A DNA stretch of 38,451 bases, from NCBI GenBank assembly GCA_018715125.1, contig DVMF01000007.1:1-38451 (forward strand). Reading direction: 5' to 3'. Source of the DNA: Candidatus Coprousia avicola (lineage in GTDB: Bacteria; Actinomycetota; Coriobacteriia; Coriobacteriales; Coriobacteriaceae). Position numbers and translations under genes: made by a program. Shown here one piece after another: positions 23,591-30,770 of this stretch; the stretch's first letter is position 1, and each line of letters opens with the position of its first letter. The notes below the pieces were generated by a model. That model made no database searches, had not been told where the DNA came from, and saw nothing but the letters and a program-made list of their open reading frames with translations.

Positions 23591-24625
23591 ATGGCTGACG
23601 AGAGAAGCGGACGGCGACAGGGCGGCAGGCAGAACCCGCGGCGCGAGGGGCGCGCCCGCGCGGCTGAGCGGCATACGGCCGAGGTCGCCGGGCGCCTGGC
23701 GAAAGACATCGAGCGCTCGCTCGGCGGGGTCAAGCGCTATGACAGCGCACCCAAGGTGAAGGTGCCGGCCGCGCCCGCGCCCGTCGCCGAGGAGCCGGCT
23801 GAGGCGGCGGCGCTCGAGGTCACGGCGACCGAGCCGGCCGAGGCCGCGGCGCCCGAGACGGCCGCGCCCGCGTTGCCCCAGGTGAGTGTTGTCGACGCCG
23901 ATTCCGTGGCGGCCGTGCTCGAGAACGGCCGCGGGTACGCGCAGTTCTGCGACCTCGCGCTCCTCGACTTCGCGAGCTTCGTCAACCCGGGTGGCGGCTA
24001 TATCCGCGGCGCCTGGGCGCAGGAGGAGGCGCTCTGCGCGGAGTCGTACCTCTACAACGTGCTCGAAGAGCAGCGCGCGTGGTACCAGGAGAACCGCCGC
24101 CGCAACATCAACTGCGAGCTCTACCGCGACCGCGCGCTCGTCGTGCCGGCCGTGCGCTTCGAGCGGGGCAAGATGCACGCCTACGCCGACGTCATCGTCG
24201 CCGCCGCGCCCAACGCCCGGCGCGCCCGCGAGGAGTACCACGTGACCGACGAGCAGCTCGAGCGCGCCCTGCGCGACCGGATCCGCCTCGTGCTCGCCAT
24301 CGTCGACGACCTGGGGCGCGAGAAGGTCGTGCTCGGCGCATGGGGCTGCGGCGTCTTTGGATGGGACGCCGAGCAGGTGGCCGAGGCCTTCCGCCAAGAG
24401 CTCGCCTCTGGCCGGTGGGGCGTCAAGCAGGTGATCTTCGCCGTGCCGCAGACGCGCTACGACGACAACCTCGCCCAGTTCCGCCACGTTCTCGGCGCCT
24501 TCCCCACCGCGCCGGCGCAAAGCTATGCCGAGGCCTCTGCCAAGGCCGCCCAGGCGCGCGCCGCCGAGGAGGCCGCCCGCGCGGACGATGAGGATGAAGA
24601 CGACGATTGGCGCAAGTATCTCTAA
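23591..24625 (+). CDS. TIGR02452 family protein, bacterial poly(ADP-ribose) glycohydrolase-like
   Basis: A 344-residue protein with the macrodomain-type glycohydrolase signature GGG-x7-QEE at residues 134-146 (NPGGGYIRGAWAQEE); the Glu pair E145/E146 is the catalytic feature of poly(ADP-ribose) glycohydrolases. Further family blocks: AESYLYN, YRDRALVVPAVRFERG, the DVIVAAAPNARRA strand, VLGAWGCGVFGWDAEQVAEA and VIFAVPQTRYDDNL. Residues 1-40 are strongly basic (RSGRRQGGRQNPRREGRARA), and 60-95 form an Ala/Pro/Glu linker. The last 40 residues are acidic (DDEDEDDDWRKYL). The N-terminal extension is longer than usual and may bind nucleic acid. The start at 23591 follows AAAGGTGA. No ADP-ribosyltransferase gene is visible nearby. 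Confidence 0.85.
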   Translation: MADERSGRRQGGRQNPRREGRARAAERHTAEVAGRLAKDIERSLGGVKRYDSAPKVKVPAAPAPVAEEPAEAAALEVTATEPAEAAAPETAAPALPQVSVVDADSVAAVLENGRGYAQFCDLALLDFASFVNPGGGYIRGAWAQEEALCAESYLYNVLEEQRAWYQENRRRNINCELYRDRALVVPAVRFERGKMHAYADVIVAAAPNARRAREEYHVTDEQLERALRDRIRLVLAIVDDLGREKVVLGAWGCGVFGWDAEQVAEAFRQELASGRWGVKQVIFAVPQTRYDDNLAQFRHVLGAFPTAPAQSYAEASAKAAQARAAEEAARADDEDEDDDWRKYL

Positions 24626-24647
24626 CCCGTCTGCCGTCTAACGGAGA

Positions 24648-24681
24648 ATCGGCGCATCCCCTGTGATGGAGATGCGCCGAT
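24648..24681. terminator. Hairpin after the glycohydrolase gene
   Basis: An 11-bp perfect stem (ATCGGCGCATC with GATGCGCCGAT) with a 12-base loop, 22 bp after the stop. A second stem, GGGGCGGCC/GGCCGCCCC (24712-24720 with 24733-24741), lies before the convergent DUF308 stop. Confidence 0.65.
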
Positions 24682-24757
24682 GGCGGGGCTTCCATATGCC
24701 GATGCCCTTGCGGGGCGGCCGCCGTAGTCGGTGGCCGCCCCCGTGCTTGTCCTGCGC

Positions 24758-25348
24758 TTAGCGGTCGATGCGCTTGATGGCGATGCCCTCGACCGTAAGG
24801 GTGATCCCCGCCGCGATGAGATAGGCGGCGATGAGGTAGCTCAAGACCACGCTCGAGATGAGCGGCATGAAGATGAACGCGATGCCCAGGATGATGTTGA
24901 GCACGCCCGTCGCCGTCCCCATGGACGAGGCGGGGATCTGGTAGTAGCGCATCTGCCGTGCGAACGAGATGCGCTCGACGCCCGTCATGATGAGCATGAA
25001 CGCCAGCAGGTAGATGATGGACCCGGCGAGCACGCTCGTGGGAAGCATGAAGAGCAGCAGCGCCAGGATGGCGTTGAGGATGCCCGCGGCGAGCTGCGTG
25101 CCGTTGCGGAAGAACTCGGGCGTCTGCGCGTAGGTCGCGATCTGCCCGATGCCGTGGACGAGAAGGACCGCCACGATGACGCCCTGCACGAAGGAGTACG
25201 TGCTGAGCGGCGCCACCATCGCCGCCACGCCGGCGAGCGCGAGCACGATGCCGAAGACAATCATGCCCGCCTTGGCGCGCCCGGCCATGCGGTTCCACTG
25301 TTCGATATAGTCGCTGATGTAATCGTGATCTGCGTCGTACCACTTCAT
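24758..25348 (-). CDS. DUF308 (HdeD-like) membrane protein
   Basis: A 196-residue membrane protein of the DUF308/HdeD family. A soluble N-terminal segment (MKWYDADHDYISDYIEQWNR) precedes six hydrophobic helices in three pairs (AGMIVFGIVLALAGVAAMVA; FVQGVIVAVLLVHGIGQIA; LAAGILNAILALLLFMLP; GSIIYLLAFMLIMTGV; GVLNIILGIAFIFMPLI; VVLSYLIAAYLIAAGITLTV), the internal duplication typical of the family. HdeD is linked to acid resistance in E. coli, but the function elsewhere is unknown. The start at 25348 has GGAGG seven bases upstream. It is monocistronic, with a long repeat-rich gap upstream. Confidence 0.85.
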   Translation of the reverse strand: MKWYDADHDYISDYIEQWNRMAGRAKAGMIVFGIVLALAGVAAMVAPLSTYSFVQGVIVAVLLVHGIGQIATYAQTPEFFRNGTQLAAGILNAILALLLFMLPTSVLAGSIIYLLAFMLIMTGVERISFARQMRYYQIPASSMGTATGVLNIILGIAFIFMPLISSVVLSYLIAAYLIAAGITLTVEGIAIKRIDR

Positions 25349-25479
25349 GGTGCAACCTCCATCTGAAAAGCCCCCAGCCGATTGTCCGGTTGGGGGCATG
25401 GTGTTACTCCATATCTACCCGCGGCAGCGGGGATTAAGCTCCGCGAATGCAAGGGGCGCAAAGCTTAAGTCGGCCCTAA

Positions 25480-25532
25480 GGAAGCGCCGAGCGGCCCCGG
25501 GGGAGCGCTGGGCGGCCCCGGGGAAGCGCTGG
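25480..25532. repeat. 21-bp GC-rich tandem repeat
   Basis: GCGGCCCCGGGGGAGCGCTG plus G (25491-25511) is repeated at 25512-25532 with one mismatch, and GGAAGCGCCGA just before (25480-25490) is a partial third unit. It lies directly before the GTATAC array in the gap upstream of the DUF308 gene. Confidence 0.7.
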
Positions 25533-25563
25533 GCCCGCGGGCCAGCGTCCGTCGCCCCTCTGG

Positions 25564-25876
25564 GTATACACAGCTTTCTGATTTGCGTATACGCAGGGCT
25601 CTTTGGTATACACAGCTTCTTGTTTTACGTATACCGAGGGCGATCGGGTATACACAGCTTTCTGATTTACGTATACGTAGGGCTCTCAGGTATACGCAAC
25701 TTTCCGATTTGCGTATACCTGAGGAACTTGTGTATACCTAGATGGCCTGCCGCAAGCGTTTTCCGTTGGCGGATAAGCCATGTACCTGTGGAAATGCTAG
25801 GGCGCGTGAGAATTAACCCCTTGGTTGGGTATACACAAACGACCTAGGTATACGTAAGTCGTGTAGTTGTGTATAC
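25564..25876. repeat. Phased array of twelve GTATAC palindromes
   Basis: GTATAC occurs at 25564, 25587, 25606, 25629, 25648, 25671, 25690, 25713 and 25732, with spacing alternating 23 and 19 bp (42-bp period), and again at 25829, 25848 and 25871 (19 and 23). Sequence between the 23-bp partners is conserved (ACAGCTTTCTGATTTRC type), so each unit can fold as a hairpin with stems such as GGTATACGCAA/TTGCGTATACC (25689-25719). The 19-bp intervals are more variable. The array is AT-rich in a 70% GC setting and lies between thiD and the DUF308 gene. It has no stop codon in one frame because of its 14-codon period, but it does not look like a protein gene. The stretch 25740-25820 between the two blocks is unremarkable. 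Confidence 0.9.
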
Positions 25877-25970
25877 CTGGGCCTCGGAGGGTGCCCGGGT
25901 GCTCGGCGGCCGTGCGCTTGCGTATGGCCAGCTGAGGGGCGACCGCACCGGTGCTGCCAGCGCAGCGACC

Positions 25971-26792
25971 CTAATACTGCCACATGTGGTCGAGGGGGCC
26001 GGAGCCCTGGCCGAGGTCGAGGCCGGCGGCGAGTGCGCCCGTCAGGTACGTCTTTGCCTGGTTGATGGCGTCCGCGAGGGGCATGCCCTGGGCAAGGCCG
26101 CAGGCGATGGCGCTCGAGAGGGTGCAGCCGGTGCCGTGCGTGTTTGCCGTCTCGATGCGCGTGTGGCGGAACCACGTGGTGTTCGGCCGGGCGGCGGGGT
26201 CGGCTGCGGGCTCGGCGAGCACGTCGTTGGCGTCGTTTACGTTGTGGCCGCCTTTGAGGAGAACGGCGCAGCCAAAGCGCCGCACGAGCGCGCAGGCGAG
26301 CTCCTCCTGGTCGTGTGCGGTGGACACGGGGGAGTCGACCTCGGCGAGCGCCTGGGCCTCGAGGATGTTGGGTGTGATGACGGTGGCGAGGCCAAAGAGC
26401 CTGCCCGTCAGGGCGGCGACGGCGTCCTCGCTGATGAGCCTGGCGCCCGACGTGGCGACCATCACGGGGTCGACGACGACGTTTCTCGCCTGCCAACGGG
26501 TGAGCCGCTCGGCGATGGCCTCGATGATGCCCGCCTGCGACACCATGCCGATCTTGACGGCCGCGGGCGGGATGTCCTCGAAGACGGCGTCGATCTGGGC
26601 GGCGACGAACTCCGGCGTGGCGTCGAGCACGGAGCGCACGCCCGTGGTGTTCTGCGCGGTGAGCGCGGTGATGGCCGTCTCGGCAAACAGGTGGTGCGCG
26701 GCGATGGTCTTGATGTCCGCCTGGATGCCCGCCCCTCCGCTCGAATCAGAGCCGGCGATGGAAAGGACGGCGGGTAGGGTCTTGGTCTGCAT
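25971..26792 (-). CDS. thiD: Hydroxymethylpyrimidine/phosphomethylpyrimidine kinase
   Basis: ThiD phosphorylates HMP and HMP-phosphate to HMP-diphosphate, the pyrimidine half of thiamine. The 273-residue ribokinase-fold protein shows the N-terminal LSIAGSDSSGGAGIQADIKT (substrate-binding), ITALTAQNTTGV, VVDPVMVATSGARLI, TPNILEAQAL, LLKGGH, and the anion-hole/catalytic block THGTGCTLSSAIACGLAQG. It is the last gene of thiC-thiM-thiE-thiD; a 193-bp gap with a terminator-like hairpin separates it from thiE, so its expression may be partly independent. The ribosome-binding site is weak (GAGGC). Confidence 0.95.
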   Translation of the reverse strand: MQTKTLPAVLSIAGSDSSGGAGIQADIKTIAAHHLFAETAITALTAQNTTGVRSVLDATPEFVAAQIDAVFEDIPPAAVKIGMVSQAGIIEAIAERLTRWQARNVVVDPVMVATSGARLISEDAVAALTGRLFGLATVITPNILEAQALAEVDSPVSTAHDQEELACALVRRFGCAVLLKGGHNVNDANDVLAEPAADPAARPNTTWFRHTRIETANTHGTGCTLSSAIACGLAQGMPLADAINQAKTYLTGALAAGLDLGQGSGPLDHMWQY

Positions 26793-26831
26793 GGCTGCCT
26801 CGGCAATCTGGCGCTATGCGCCCGAGAATGG

Positions 26832-26864
26832 AAACGGGACCGGCCGGCGTGGTCGGTCCCGTTT
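26832..26864 (-). terminator. Hairpin between thiE and thiD
   Basis: A 10-bp stem AAACGGGACC/GGTCCCGTTT (26832-26841 with 26855-26864), A/T at its tip, giving a short U-run on both strands. A longer GC-rich imperfect stem (CGCCACCG/CGGTGGCG, about 26919-26968) lies between it and thiE. It probably reduces read-through into thiD. Confidence 0.65.
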
Positions 26865-26985
26865 GTCGTACCCAGCCGAGGCGATGGGCATACATCCGTC
26901 GACGGGGGCTGACGGCGCGCCACCGTGGGGCCGCGGCCCGCAAGGCGGCTGCGCGCCCGCGCGGTGGCGGCCGGGGGTGCGGGCG

Positions 26986-27711
26986 TCAGCGGCCGAGGGC
27001 GGCGGCGACGGCGTCTGCGAGCGCGCGGGTCGCCGGCTCGATGGGGTCGGCGGCGAAGATGGCCGAGACCACGGCCGCGCCGTCGACGCCCGTGCCCGCA
27101 AGCTGGCCCACGGTCTTTAGGTTGAGCCCGCCGATGGCGGTCACGGGGATGCTCACGGCGGCGCAGATGCGCGCGAGCTCCTCAAACGTGACGTCGACGG
27201 CGTCGGGTTTAGTGGGGGTGCCGAAGAGCGCGCCCACGCCGAGGTAATCGGCGCCCGCCGCTTCGGCAGCGAGCGCCGCCTCGACCGTCTGGGCCGAGAC
27301 GCCGATGATGGCGTCGGGCCCCAGGATGCGGCGCGCCTCGGCGCACGCGGTGTCCGACTGGCCCACGTGCACGCCGTCGGCGCCGGAGAGACGCGCCGCC
27401 TCGACGTCGTCGTCGATGAGGAAGGGCACGCGCGCCGCGCGGCACAGGGGGATGAGCTCGGCCGCCTCGGCAACGATCTCATCGGTGGAGAGGTGCTTCT
27501 CGCGCAGCTGCACGAACGTGGCGCCGCCGGCGATGGCCTCGCGCACGCACTGGGCAAGCGTCCGCTCGCCGAGCCAGGCGCGGTCGGTCACGGCGTAGAG
27601 GAACATGCCGCGCCGGATGTCCTCGGGGGTCCAGGGACCGCGGGCGCGCTGCCGTTCCGGCGCTGCGGCGGCACCGGCGCCTGCGGTACCGTGCGTCATC
27701 GCGTCTTCCAT
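26986..27711 (-). CDS. thiE: Thiamine-phosphate synthase
   Basis: ThiE joins HMP-diphosphate and thiazole phosphate to thiamine monophosphate. The 241 residues contain FLYAVTDRAWLGERTLAQCV, FVQLREKHLSTDEI, the phosphate- and Mg-binding FLIDDDVEAARLSGADGVHV followed by GQSD, the GVSAQTVEAA strand, and the GVGALFGTPTKPDA loop, then VTAIGGLNLKTVGQL. An N-terminal extension of about 35 residues rich in Ala/Gly/Pro is unusual for the family. The start at 27711 is preceded by GAGGTG at the 3' end of thiM, 4 bp past the thiM stop, so the genes are coupled. Confidence 0.95.
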   Translation of the reverse strand: MEDAMTHGTAGAGAAAAPERQRARGPWTPEDIRRGMFLYAVTDRAWLGERTLAQCVREAIAGGATFVQLREKHLSTDEIVAEAAELIPLCRAARVPFLIDDDVEAARLSGADGVHVGQSDTACAEARRILGPDAIIGVSAQTVEAALAAEAAGADYLGVGALFGTPTKPDAVDVTFEELARICAAVSIPVTAIGGLNLKTVGQLAGTGVDGAAVVSAIFAADPIEPATRALADAVAAALGR

Positions 27712-27715
27712 GGCG

Positions 27716-28549
27716 TCACACCTCCTCGATGCGGGCGGCCTCGGCGAGGGCCGTGCCGGTGAGGTTGAAGGCGGCGTCGATGAGGTAGGTGCGGAAGCTC
27801 GCGTTGCCGTCGAGCGCGCCCATCCGTCCGGCCGCGACCTCGCCCGCGATGCCCCAGCCGGCGATGGCGGCCACAGCCGCCTCGAGGGGGCTGTCGGGAT
27901 TGGCGACCGCATAGGCTGCGATGATGGCGTCGAGCATGCAGCCCGTGCCGGTGATCTTGCCCATGAGGGCGGAGCCGTTTCTGATGGCGACGGCGCGCGC
28001 GGCGTCGGCCACGAGGTCGATGGCGCCGGTGATGGCGACCACACAGCCGAGCTGCGCGGCGAGCGCGCGGGCGAAGGAGGCGGATGCGGCGAGGTTCTCG
28101 TCGGTCACGGCGTCGTCCGGGTTGGCGTCCACGCCGCGCGTGGCGGCCGCGGCGCCCGAGAGCGCGCGGATCTCGCTCATGTTGCCGCGCACGACGGTCA
28201 CGGGCAGGCCATCGACGAGCGCGCCCGCCGTCTCGGTGCGCAGCGCGCTCGCGCCGGCCCCCACCGGGTCGAGCACGATGGGGTGGTGAAGCTCGCCGGC
28301 GATGCTACCGACGGCGTGCATGGTTGCCGCGGTGCGGGTGCCGAGCGTGCCGATGTTGAGCACGAGGCCGCCGCAGATCCGCGTGATGGCGCAGGCGTCG
28401 GCCTCCTCGTCGGCCATGATGGGGCTGCCGCCGCACGCGATGAGCGCATTGGCGACGTCGCACGCGGTCACATAGTTCGTGATGCAGTGCACGAGCGGAT
28501 TCGTGGCGCGGACGCGCTCGAGAAGCTCGGCAAGCAGGGCGGTTTGCAT
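27716..28549 (-). CDS. thiM: Hydroxyethylthiazole kinase
   Basis: ThiM phosphorylates the salvaged thiazole alcohol for ThiE. The 277 residues show NPLVHCITNYVTACDVANAL, GGSPIMADEEAD, LVLNIGTLG, PIVLDPVGAGASALR, VVRGNMSEIRAL, VAITGAIDLV and the catalytic GTGCMLDAIIAAYA with its conserved Cys. No thiazole-synthesis genes (thiG, thiS, thiF, thiH) appear in the window, so the cell may make HMP itself through ThiC and salvage the thiazole; this depends on the rest of the genome. It begins 70 bp after thiC. Confidence 0.96.
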   Translation of the reverse strand: MQTALLAELLERVRATNPLVHCITNYVTACDVANALIACGGSPIMADEEADACAITRICGGLVLNIGTLGTRTAATMHAVGSIAGELHHPIVLDPVGAGASALRTETAGALVDGLPVTVVRGNMSEIRALSGAAAATRGVDANPDDAVTDENLAASASFARALAAQLGCVVAITGAIDLVADAARAVAIRNGSALMGKITGTGCMLDAIIAAYAVANPDSPLEAAVAAIAGWGIAGEVAAGRMGALDGNASFRTYLIDAAFNLTGTALAEAARIEEV

Positions 28550-28619
28550 GGCGAGGGTCCTTTCCTGGGTGCGCTCGAAGGGCTGCCGGCGCCGCGGCGC
28601 GCTCCTCGAGCGCAGGGGG

Positions 28620-29975
28620 CTACTCGGCGTCGAGGTCGATGGTCGTCCCCTCAAAGATCTTGTTGACGGTGCGGACGGCGCACATCTTGCCGCACATGGT
28701 GCAGGTGCCCTCGGTGGACGCGGGGGACGCTTCGTAGCGCGCCTTGGACGTCACGGGGTCGAGCGCGTACTGCCACATCTCGTCCCAGGCGAGGCGGCGC
28801 CGCGCGTCGCCCATGCGGTCGTCGGCCTCGCGCGCACCGGGCACGCCCTTGGCGATGTCGGCGGCGTGGGCGGCGATGCGCGTGGCGATAAGGCCGTCGA
28901 GCACGTCTTTGGCGTCGGGCAGGCACAGGTGCTCGGCAGGCGTCACGTAGCAGAGGAAGTCCGCGCCCGCGCTCGCCGAGATGGCGCCGCCGATAGCCGC
29001 GGTGATGTGGTCGTAGCCCACGCCGAGGTCCGTCACGAGCGGGCCCAGCACGTAGTAGGGGGCGCCATGGCAGAGGCTCTTCTCAAGACGGACGTTCGCC
29101 TCGATCTCGTTGATGGGCATGTGGCCCGGTCCCTCGATCATCACCTGCACGCCGGCGTCCCAGGCGCGGCGGGTGAGCTTGCCGAGCTCGATCATCTCGG
29201 CCGTCTCGGCGGCGTCGTTGGCGTCGAAGAGGCAGCCCGGCCGGCAGGAGTCGCCGAGCGAGATCGTGACGTCGAACTCGTGGCAGATCTCGAGGACCTC
29301 GTCGTAGAACTCGAAGAACGGGTTCTCGTTGCCCGTGACCTCCATCCAGCCGAAGAGGAGAGACCCGCCGCGGCTGACGATGTTCATGAGGCGGCCGGTC
29401 TCCTTGAACGTCTTGATGACGGAGCGGTTGATGCCGCAGTGGATGGTGAGGAAGTCGACGCCGTCCTCGGCGTGCGCGCGCACGGTGGCGAGCAGGTCCT
29501 CAGCCGTGAGCTTGACGAGCGGCTTCTCCATGTAGCCGATGGCATCGTACATGGGGACGGTGCCCACCATGAGCGGGGTCTTCTGGACGAGCTCCTGGCG
29601 GAAGAACCGGGTCTTGCCGGAGTTGGAGAGGTCCATGATGGCGTCGGCGCCAAACTGCTCGGCGCAGCGCACCTTCTCCCATTCGACGTCTGCGTTGGCG
29701 ACGTCGCCCGAGATGCCGAGGTTCACGTTCACCTTGGTGGAGAGGCCCTCGCCCACGCCGCGGGGCTCGAGCCCCTGGGCGAGATGGCGGATGTTCGCCG
29801 GGATGGCGATGCGCCCGGCGGCGACGCCCTCGCGGATGAACTCGGGGTCGCGGTGCTCGCGGGCGGCCACGGCGCGCATGGCGTCGGTGATGATGCCCGC
29901 GCGCGCGAAATCAAGCTGGGTCACCGGCGCGCCGGCGGCGGTGGGGTTCGAGTCGGTATGCGATGATGCGGTCAT
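28620..29975 (-). CDS. thiC: Phosphomethylpyrimidine synthase
   Basis: ThiC is the radical-SAM enzyme that converts aminoimidazole ribotide to HMP-phosphate. The 451 residues contain IRHLAQGLEPRGVGEGLSTK, VNVNLGISGDVANADVEWEK, DLSNSGKTRFFRQE, DFLTIHCGINRSVIKTF, MIEGPGHMPINEIEANVRLE and the C-terminal iron-sulfur motif CTMCGKMC. The length is that of the short clostridial type, without the long plant/enterobacterial N-domain. AAGGGAG precedes the ATG at 29975. It is the first gene of the operon, downstream of the TPP riboswitch. Confidence 0.97.
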   Translation of the reverse strand: MTASSHTDSNPTAAGAPVTQLDFARAGIITDAMRAVAAREHRDPEFIREGVAAGRIAIPANIRHLAQGLEPRGVGEGLSTKVNVNLGISGDVANADVEWEKVRCAEQFGADAIMDLSNSGKTRFFRQELVQKTPLMVGTVPMYDAIGYMEKPLVKLTAEDLLATVRAHAEDGVDFLTIHCGINRSVIKTFKETGRLMNIVSRGGSLLFGWMEVTGNENPFFEFYDEVLEICHEFDVTISLGDSCRPGCLFDANDAAETAEMIELGKLTRRAWDAGVQVMIEGPGHMPINEIEANVRLEKSLCHGAPYYVLGPLVTDLGVGYDHITAAIGGAISASAGADFLCYVTPAEHLCLPDAKDVLDGLIATRIAAHAADIAKGVPGAREADDRMGDARRRLAWDEMWQYALDPVTSKARYEASPASTEGTCTMCGKMCAVRTVNKIFEGTTIDLDAE

Positions 29976-29981
29976 GTGAAC

Positions 29982-30073
29982 TCCCTTCGTTGGCATTACC
30001 CACATCAGGTTCCTCGGGTCGGGGCGGGCGCGCCCCCTCTCAGCCTGCCGTCCTGCCCTGCAAGCTCCCCGTA
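29982..30073 (-). ncRNA. TPP riboswitch (THI element)
   Basis: On the minus strand the conserved parts appear in order: GGGGAGC near the 5' end, CTGAGAGGGGGCG (pyrimidine sensor helix), then GAACCTGATGTGGGTAATGC followed by CAACGAAGGGAG at the 3' end. The last purines overlap the thiC ribosome-binding site, so thiamine diphosphate probably blocks translation start of thiC and thus controls thiC-thiM-thiE and possibly thiD. Confidence 0.95.
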
Positions 30074-30101
30074 TGTCGGCGCGGATGTCCGCGCTGCTTC
30101 G

Positions 30102-30107
30102 ATTATA
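30102..30107 (-). promoter_or_regulatory. -10 element of the thi operon
   Basis: Perfect TATAAT on the minus strand, about 30 bp upstream of the first riboswitch bases. No convincing -35 at 17 bp. The leader also has GCGCGGACATCCGCGC, a short stem just before the aptamer. Confidence 0.65.
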
Positions 30108-30243
30108 GCCTCTGGCACCGGTAGGTTATAGCCCCGTGGTCCCGTGGAGATGCCGGCGGTCCTGCCGCGTGCCTCCCAATCCCATAGAGCGGCGTCTCAC
30201 GGAGGCATTCGCCTGCGCGACGCCGCCGCGCCGCCTATTACTA

Positions 30244-30486
30244 ACCCCCTATGGACAAAAACCGCCGCGAAATAATGATTGCCGCCCCGATTGCGGCGGG
30301 TTTCGGCTGTTTTCCGCCGCGAGAGGCCGTGTTTTCGCCATCGCCGCAGTCGACGGCGGAAGCGCTGCGAAGCTCGTCGACGCCTGTAGCTGGGCAAATG
30401 CTCAACGGCTCCGCACGGCCCCGTCGAGAGCGCCCCGGCGGGGGAGGGACCGTTCGTTATTTCGATGCGGTTTTTGTCCAAGGGGT
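30244..30486. mobile_element. MITE-like terminal-inverted-repeat element
   Basis: About 243 bp with imperfect terminal inverted repeats of 35-36 bp (30244-30278 and 30451-30486); both contain TGGACAAAAACCGC followed by GAAATAA. The interior is GC-rich, with its own hairpins, and encodes no recognisable protein; the 109-codon frame starting at 30251 begins inside the left arm. No transposase is nearby. It may be a MITE or an intergenic palindromic repeat. Confidence 0.55.
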
Positions 30487-30584
30487 CAGTGCCTGGCGTC
30501 TGCGCCCCGCGCGATGTCGAGAAGCCGCGGCTCGGCATGCGCCGCCCCGTGGAGGGGATTGGATGAGACATGCTGCGTAACAGT

Positions 30585-30703
30585 GAGTAAACGTTACCGC
30601 AACCATTTACTCGGTGTTGCGTAACCGTTTACTCAATATAAAGGATTCAGCAGAAGAGTAATCGTTTACCCTTTCAGCTAGAGAGAAGAGTAAACGATTA
30701 CTC
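30585..30703. promoter_or_regulatory. LacI-type operator cluster and promoter of the als operon
   Basis: Copies of GAGTAAWCGWTTACTC, a CG-centred palindrome of the LacI/GalR type, lie at 30656-30671 (one mismatch), 30688-30703 (perfect) and 30619-30634 (two mismatches). A half-site is at 30585-30600, and ATTTACTC at about 30605-30612 is another. TATAAA (30637-30642) is the likely -10 and is bracketed by operators, fitting repression. No LacI-family gene is in the window, so the regulator is encoded elsewhere. Confidence 0.75.
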
Positions 30704-30770
30704 ACCGGATGAGTCGGCGTGCAAGGCACATGCACACCCCGCTCGATTCCGAGGAAGGAGCTGATGCGAC

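Noticed and set aside
25564-25737. CRISPR array
   Set aside because: Units are 42 bp, with the variable part only about 12-13 bp, the repeats are themselves palindromic pairs, and no cas gene is present.
25347-25847. Long plus-strand reading frame with repeated GIHSFL-type peptides
   Set aside because: The 14-residue period simply reflects the 42-bp DNA repeat. The frame has no ribosome-binding site and the hexamer spacing, not the protein, is what is conserved.
30251-30580. 109-codon frame between the thi and als operons
   Set aside because: It begins inside the left arm of the inverted-repeat element, has no family resemblance and no ribosome-binding site.
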